A stretch of 64,000 nucleotides of DNA from Plectrocnemia conspersa (taxonomy: Eukaryota > Arthropoda > Insecta > Trichoptera > Polycentropodidae): the NCBI GenBank assembly GCA_009617715.1, contig VTFK01000224.1:62001-126000 (forward strand), written 5' to 3'. Within the stretch, counting starts at the first letter, position 1. Every line of letters starts with the position of its first letter. Under the pieces are notes generated by a model. It had not been told where the DNA came from and made no database searches. It saw only the letters and a list, made by a program, of their open reading frames with translations. Below, piece by piece: positions 59,737-64,000 of this stretch. A program made the position numbers and the translations under genes.

Positions 59737-61078
59737 TTCGTCAGCGACAGCTACAAGCTAACAAGTGTTGCCATAAGCGAAAATCAATTTAGATTCATCG
59801 AGAATATATTTTTATTTTTTTAGTCAGCGTCATAAAGAGCTAAAAATATAGACCACTTGAATCAGCTAGGGGAACAAGAAAAAGCTTGACAACTGGGTGT
59901 CGCACGAACTAAATAAAACCAAATAAATTGGCATTACGAATTGTGTTCTTTAATACAGAAAAAACATTCATTTTTATTTACTTAACGACAACATATCGCA
60001 ATATGTATAGATTGATTCAATTCGAGTTTATTATATTGGCAGCACTGTAAATCAGACAACTGTCAATAGTCACGCGTGTTCAAAGTGTCAAATGTTACTT
60101 TGCATTAATGTGACCAGACATCCTTTTTTGTCCTTCTTGAACAAAAATATCCAAAAATACTTCCCCCCTCCCGCAACGATAATAACATTTTTATTTTATT
60201 CACAAATTTACTTAAATCTTTACGAAATGGATTTAGGCTTTAAATTGTTCTACAAAAATAACAATTCTGTACGCTGTATATCGAAATTTATGGGAATATA
60301 AATTTCGCACCGTAGTGAAAATTATCAGTATACAGGAAGCGTTGGAGATATGGTAAGGGCGGTGCATTATCGTGGTGTCCATTCAGTCGTTTAAAATTTT
60401 ATCGACACCGACTCCGACTTTATCATATGGTCTCTGGCTCTGATTTTAACAATTTTAATACGATTATTTTTTGCAAGCATATAATTGATAACAATGATTA
60501 TAATGTCAAAGATTTTTAAAATAAAAAAATAAATAAAAGGATTTAAAAAAATCATTAGTAAAAAAAAAAAAAAAGGATTAAAAAAATCATTTCTTATTAC
60601 TTTGATTGACCTATTATAATGCTATATTTAAAAAAGTAAGTACAAAAAAATATAAAAAATATAATTTGAGTATAATAAAATATTGATATTAAATTAACAC
60701 GTGTCGTGCACTTCAGCTCATAAATTATAGCATATATATGTATTTACAAAAAAAGACTCATGAACAGAGAACTAAAAGTAGTGCTTCTTTTTTTGAAGTA
60801 TTTTTGCATTTTAATTTTAAATAAAACATGGTGCATATTAAAAAAAACAATTTATTAACAGTATATATATATTTCTTAAATTATTAATTTTATTTTATAA
60901 TTAGGTGACACAATTTACATTATTTTGCATAATTCCCACCAAACCGTTTACAACAAGTGCATTTAAAAAATGTTTTCTTCGTCGCTGACAAGTGATTTGT
61001 TATCTCAATTGCGTCACATTCGTCGCGCTACCTTTATCGACGATAAGATATTATAATTAAACAACTACTATTTTTTGT
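59737..61078. other. intergenic region with a mariner-like fragment
   Basis: Apart from the fragment at 60008-60390, this is AT-rich with A-runs (60530-60670). Nothing else identifiable. Confidence 0.6.
60008..60390 (+). pseudogene. mariner-like transposon 5' fragment
   Basis: GGCAGCACTGTAAATCAGAC and TGTCAATAGTCACGCGTGTT repeat the start of the copies at 6535 and 42165. The peptide FYKNNNSVRCISKF is a shortened version of their N-terminus. About 100 bp of unrelated sequence (60110-60235) seems inserted. Confidence 0.65.
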
Positions 61079-61462
61079 TTAACCGGACAGCAATTTAAGG
61101 AACGAGAGGACAAACTCCACGAGTGGTCTGCATTTTCCGTTTTGGTCTGGTATTTGTCCTACTGGACACTTCGGTGGTACAGTTACGGTGATTCTTGGAG
61201 TAGGATCTTCGAGAGACATGGGCCAGATTGGTCTACACTTTCCGTTGGCGTCGGGAGCCTCACCTTCGGGACAATTATTGGGAACGTCGATCACGTTGTA
61301 GCCCCTCAGGAACTCGGGCCATTCCTCCCTGCATTTTCCATTGGCGTCCGGCTTCTGGCCGTCGGGACAGTTGTCAGGAACATCGATTACGTTCTTGCCT
61401 TGGATATTTGCCGCATAAACGGCGGCGCAGGAGAACAGCAGAATCACCAGGATACCTCTCAT
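61079..61462 (-). CDS. secreted protein with three secapin-like two-cysteine repeats
   Basis: 127 residues from ATG at 61462 to TAA. Residues 1-18 form a signal peptide ending AAVYA. Three repeats follow: NVIDVPDNCP...NGKCREEWP (about 24-49), NVIDVPNNCP...NGKCRPIWP (56-81) and ITVTVPPKCP...NGKCRPLV (91-114). Each repeat has cysteines 12 apart (32/44, 64/76, 99/111), so each can close one disulphide loop. The I-D-V-P-x-x-C-P-x-G...C-R pattern resembles secapin, a hymenopteran venom and body-wall peptide reported as a protease inhibitor and antimicrobial. Secapin genes usually carry one unit; three in one chain is unusual. It sits upstream of CWC25 on the same strand, behind its own core promoter. 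Function here is inferred; the peptides may belong to a broader insect family. Confidence 0.8.
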   Translation of the reverse strand: MRGILVILLFSCAAVYAANIQGKNVIDVPDNCPDGQKPDANGKCREEWPEFLRGYNVIDVPNNCPEGEAPDANGKCRPIWPMSLEDPTPRITVTVPPKCPVGQIPDQNGKCRPLVEFVLSFLKLLSG

Positions 61463-61504
61463 TATGATTGTTTGAAGAAATTTCACCTGTATGATTGTCT
61501 TCGC

Positions 61505-61602
61505 ACTGAGGGGCGAAATGAATTTTCATCATTTTTATGGTGATATGTTATCGTTATCTATGAAAAAATAAAATCATTGCGACGAGAGATTCTTTAGATA
61601 AG
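61505..61602 (-). promoter_or_regulatory. core promoter of the secapin-like gene
   Basis: The minus strand has an arthropod initiator TCAGT at 61505-61509. A TATA-like ATAAAAA (61531-61537) lies 30 nt upstream of it. Two adjacent GATAAC sites lie at 61547-61558 and an AGATAAG at 61596-61602. The resulting leader is about 45 nt with no intron. GATA clusters near TATA are common in insect fat-body and immune genes. Confidence 0.6.
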
Positions 61603-64000
61603 TCGTATTTCTGAGAAATACGAATATATTTATAAATACTAACATTTTTAGCGTATAATACTTTTTTCATTAAAAATGCAATGTTCTTTGTTTTACTGCT
61701 TTCGCTAAACGCAGCTGATAATCTAGCAATTTTTTTTCACTACTTGTAGACATTGCAGCGGTTTTAAACCATTTAGAATCATTCATATTAATTTAATTTT
61801 TAACAAAAAAGCATTTAATGGGAATTCGCAATGAATCTGCATTTTGTATTTTTCTCGATAAATTCTCAAAATTTATCGAAAAAATACATAAAAAATAAAT
61901 TTTATTTTTCTCGATAGTCGCAAACCATCAACAAACTTTGCCAAGCTATTTTGCTTGCGTACCCCTTAAAGAGACAAAAAGATAGTGCGTATCTCTACAT
62001 AAATACGTTTATAAATAATAAAATTTAGCTTAAATATTTTCTCGCAGCTGCCAATTTCTTGTTTCTTTGATGTTTACAATCGTGTAATTGTCAGTTGGCG
62101 TACCTCTAAGCGGGGTACGCGTACAGATTTTGGAGACCACTGCTCTGGATAAGGCCATTTCGGCCACAATTTAATTGTTGCCCATGCCCAAATAAATCAG
62201 ATTTACATTTTTTTTTCGTGTTTTTGCGCTCTAATAACTCTCATAGGTACCGTGAAATATTTATTTTTTCTTAGCTTTTTTTATTATTCATGTGATATCG
62301 CATGTATTTAAACTTCAGACGCTTTTTATGATTGAGTTTCATGTATTTTATTATATAAACTAAAACCCTAAAAATACTACATTCTCACTTTGTGCGGTAA
62401 TGTTCATACCTAAGCTATATTAACCTTTCCTGTACTGTGATGTACACTGAATTTACATGTTATCATGTCTAATATAATGTTCACATTTTAGGTATTCTTC
62501 CGTAATACATAAGTTAATTATTAGAAATAACAAAAATAAATATTCTGGCAATGAAATCATGTAGCAATTAACTAACACTTTTAGGCGCATTAGTGTTAAC
62601 AGTTGGATATATTTGCTTCGCTCGGGGGAGAAGGTTCTGTATTTATACAGAATAATTGCAGTCCAATGCATTTCTGACACTAATATAATAATAATTGTTT
62701 ATTTTGACTTTAACGACAATTATATTGATTATTTCGTAATTTAATTCGTTTTTTTAGAATTTTAGATCATTCATTTTGACATACTTTTACATGTACACAA
62801 AGTGTACATCACCGAGAGTTTGTCGAGAGTTTTTTGCTCGTGCGGTGATATTTTTCTTCTTAGTAATCGGAAACTTTGCATGTGGATTTCCAAATTATGT
62901 AATGTGTAATTATAAAATATACTCTTAAATATATGTACGTATTTAACATAATGGATACGACTTGATTACTTTAATATATATTATTTAATACGGTATGAAA
63001 CAACTTTTTAATCACATTCACGGACCATTAAAATGATCATTGGTGGAAATATTGCTCGGGGAAACCACCCGGTTGAGATTTGAAATAGTGATAATAAATA
63101 TTATGAGACACATAAATAATTGTTGCCCTACCTCTTTTTAAAAGTTATCAGTGTCTAACAAAAATGTGTGTTATATATTAATTTTAATTAACTAATGTTA
63201 TATATTAGGTTTAGTATTTATCAATTTTTTGTTGATTTTTCAACTTTACGATGCTAATAATAAATATTTTTATTGACTATTTGATATCAACATTTTTTTA
63301 TGATTATCAATTTAGCAATCTTTGTACTATCTTGTCTATCCATGTTAATCTAGACAGAATAATCCAAATAAAATTACAAATAGTGGTGCAATATACGAAT
63401 ATATAAAATGTATATATTATACATTACATATATATAAATGTTTCAATTAAAAGTATTACGCAAACAGTAGGAGATAAGGTTAATTTTTCTCGTGAAGCAC
63501 TAACTATATATTTGTTTTTTTAATTTATCGCAATTAATCTATTCGCAGAATAAAAGTTAAGCGTGTTAAAATTTGATACAAATATTTATATGAACTTACA
63601 AAAAGTACGTCATGTATTTTATTTGTTTGATATAAGCTCTACTTTTTATAAATAATTGTAATATAAAATATCGTTCCAATAAATCAGCATGCGATTGAAT
63701 TTTCAGTTTGTTGATAAAATTTGCATGTGATACTCTGAGCTTGTTACTACGGTTATTTTCCGTTATCTGAAAACTGAATTATAAGCGATTTAAGTAAATT
63801 TTAATTAGTCAATAAGCTATCAGGGTTAAAATGACATAGTGCGTGACATTGAACAAAGCATGTTTTTTGAAAGTGAATATACCATTTAATAGCTTATAGT
63901 AAAAATATCATGATAAATATTAATGTACGGAACTAAGTAAAAAATTAAATGATCATTAATTAACAAATTTAGATAATCTTCGTAGCCAAAATATTTTTGT
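61603..64000. other. distal flank, mostly featureless AT-rich DNA
   Basis: No gene seen. At 62095-62145 there is a hAT-terminus-like segment (GGGGTACGCGTACAGATTTT then GGAGACCACTG). No matching opposite end was found. Confidence 0.55.
61820..61829 (+). promoter_or_regulatory. possible Rel/NF-kB-like site
   Basis: GGGAATTCGC matches the insect kappa-B consensus GGGRAYYYYY at nine of ten positions, about 310 nt upstream of the secapin-like start site. Chance occurrence is possible. Confidence 0.25.

Noticed and set aside
61463..61486. Upstream GTG start and an acceptor-like CAG before it for the secapin-like gene
   Set aside because: GTG starts are not used in this way in animals. The TCAGT/TATA pair places the start of transcription at about 61507, so the ATG at 61462 follows without an intron.
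61142..61543. Long open frames on the plus strand over the secapin-like gene
   Set aside because: They are antisense shadows of a G+C-rich coding sequence; the minus strand has the signal peptide, repeats and promoter.

Overview
This is a eukaryotic nuclear window, very AT-rich, almost certainly from an insect. The genes are split by GT-AG introns, the recognisable proteins are animal ones, and the non-coding DNA is packed with decayed class II transposons (hAT, mariner-like, PIF/Harbinger, a piggyBac-type MITE) and tRNA-derived SINE-like copies. The order cannot be fixed from the sequence. A secreted protein with secapin-like repeats would fit Hymenoptera, but this is weak evidence. There are no bacterial features (operons, CRISPR, insertion sequences).

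Layout. Positions 202-40170 on the minus strand hold the 5' part of a CLIP-170/CLIP-190 microtubule plus-end protein. Its first coding exon is at 40038-40170. After an intron of about 35 kb come small linker exons (4494-4556, 4142-4228, 3112-3201) and exons for two CAP-Gly domains (2829-2981, 2484-2759, 2234-2402, 202-400). The gene runs out of the window at base 1. A phase-compatible alternative first exon may lie at 18221-18410. The giant intron holds most of the repeats, a fragment resembling the N-terminus of the exon-junction-complex partner PYM, and a possible Ly6-type exon.

Positions 40171-49603 are intergenic and repeat-rich. Positions 49604-52823 (+) hold a complete seven-exon pelota (Dom34) ribosome-rescue gene. 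Its 1.2-kb second intron contains, on the opposite strand, a compact single-exon gene candidate (50163-50375) with its own TATA box and poly(A) signal; I do not recognise the protein. Positions 52824-57962 are a transposon graveyard: a Harbinger transposase remnant plus a MADF-like partner, then hAT remnants, one interrupted by a 248-bp MITE with a perfect 8-bp target duplication. Positions 57963-59736 (-) hold a complete four-exon CWC25 splicing-factor gene. Positions 61079-61462 (-) encode a 127-residue secreted protein with three secapin-like two-cysteine repeats, behind a TATA-like box, a TCAGT initiator and clustered GATA sites. The last 2 kb show little.

The genes do not form a pathway. 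Pelota (translation quality control), CWC25 (splicing catalysis) and CLIP (cytoskeleton) are housekeeping neighbours. The most novel items are the nested intronic gene, the triple-repeat secapin-like gene, the possible second CLIP promoter and exon, a near-perfect 188-bp foldback palindrome, and a MITE family with 8-bp duplications.
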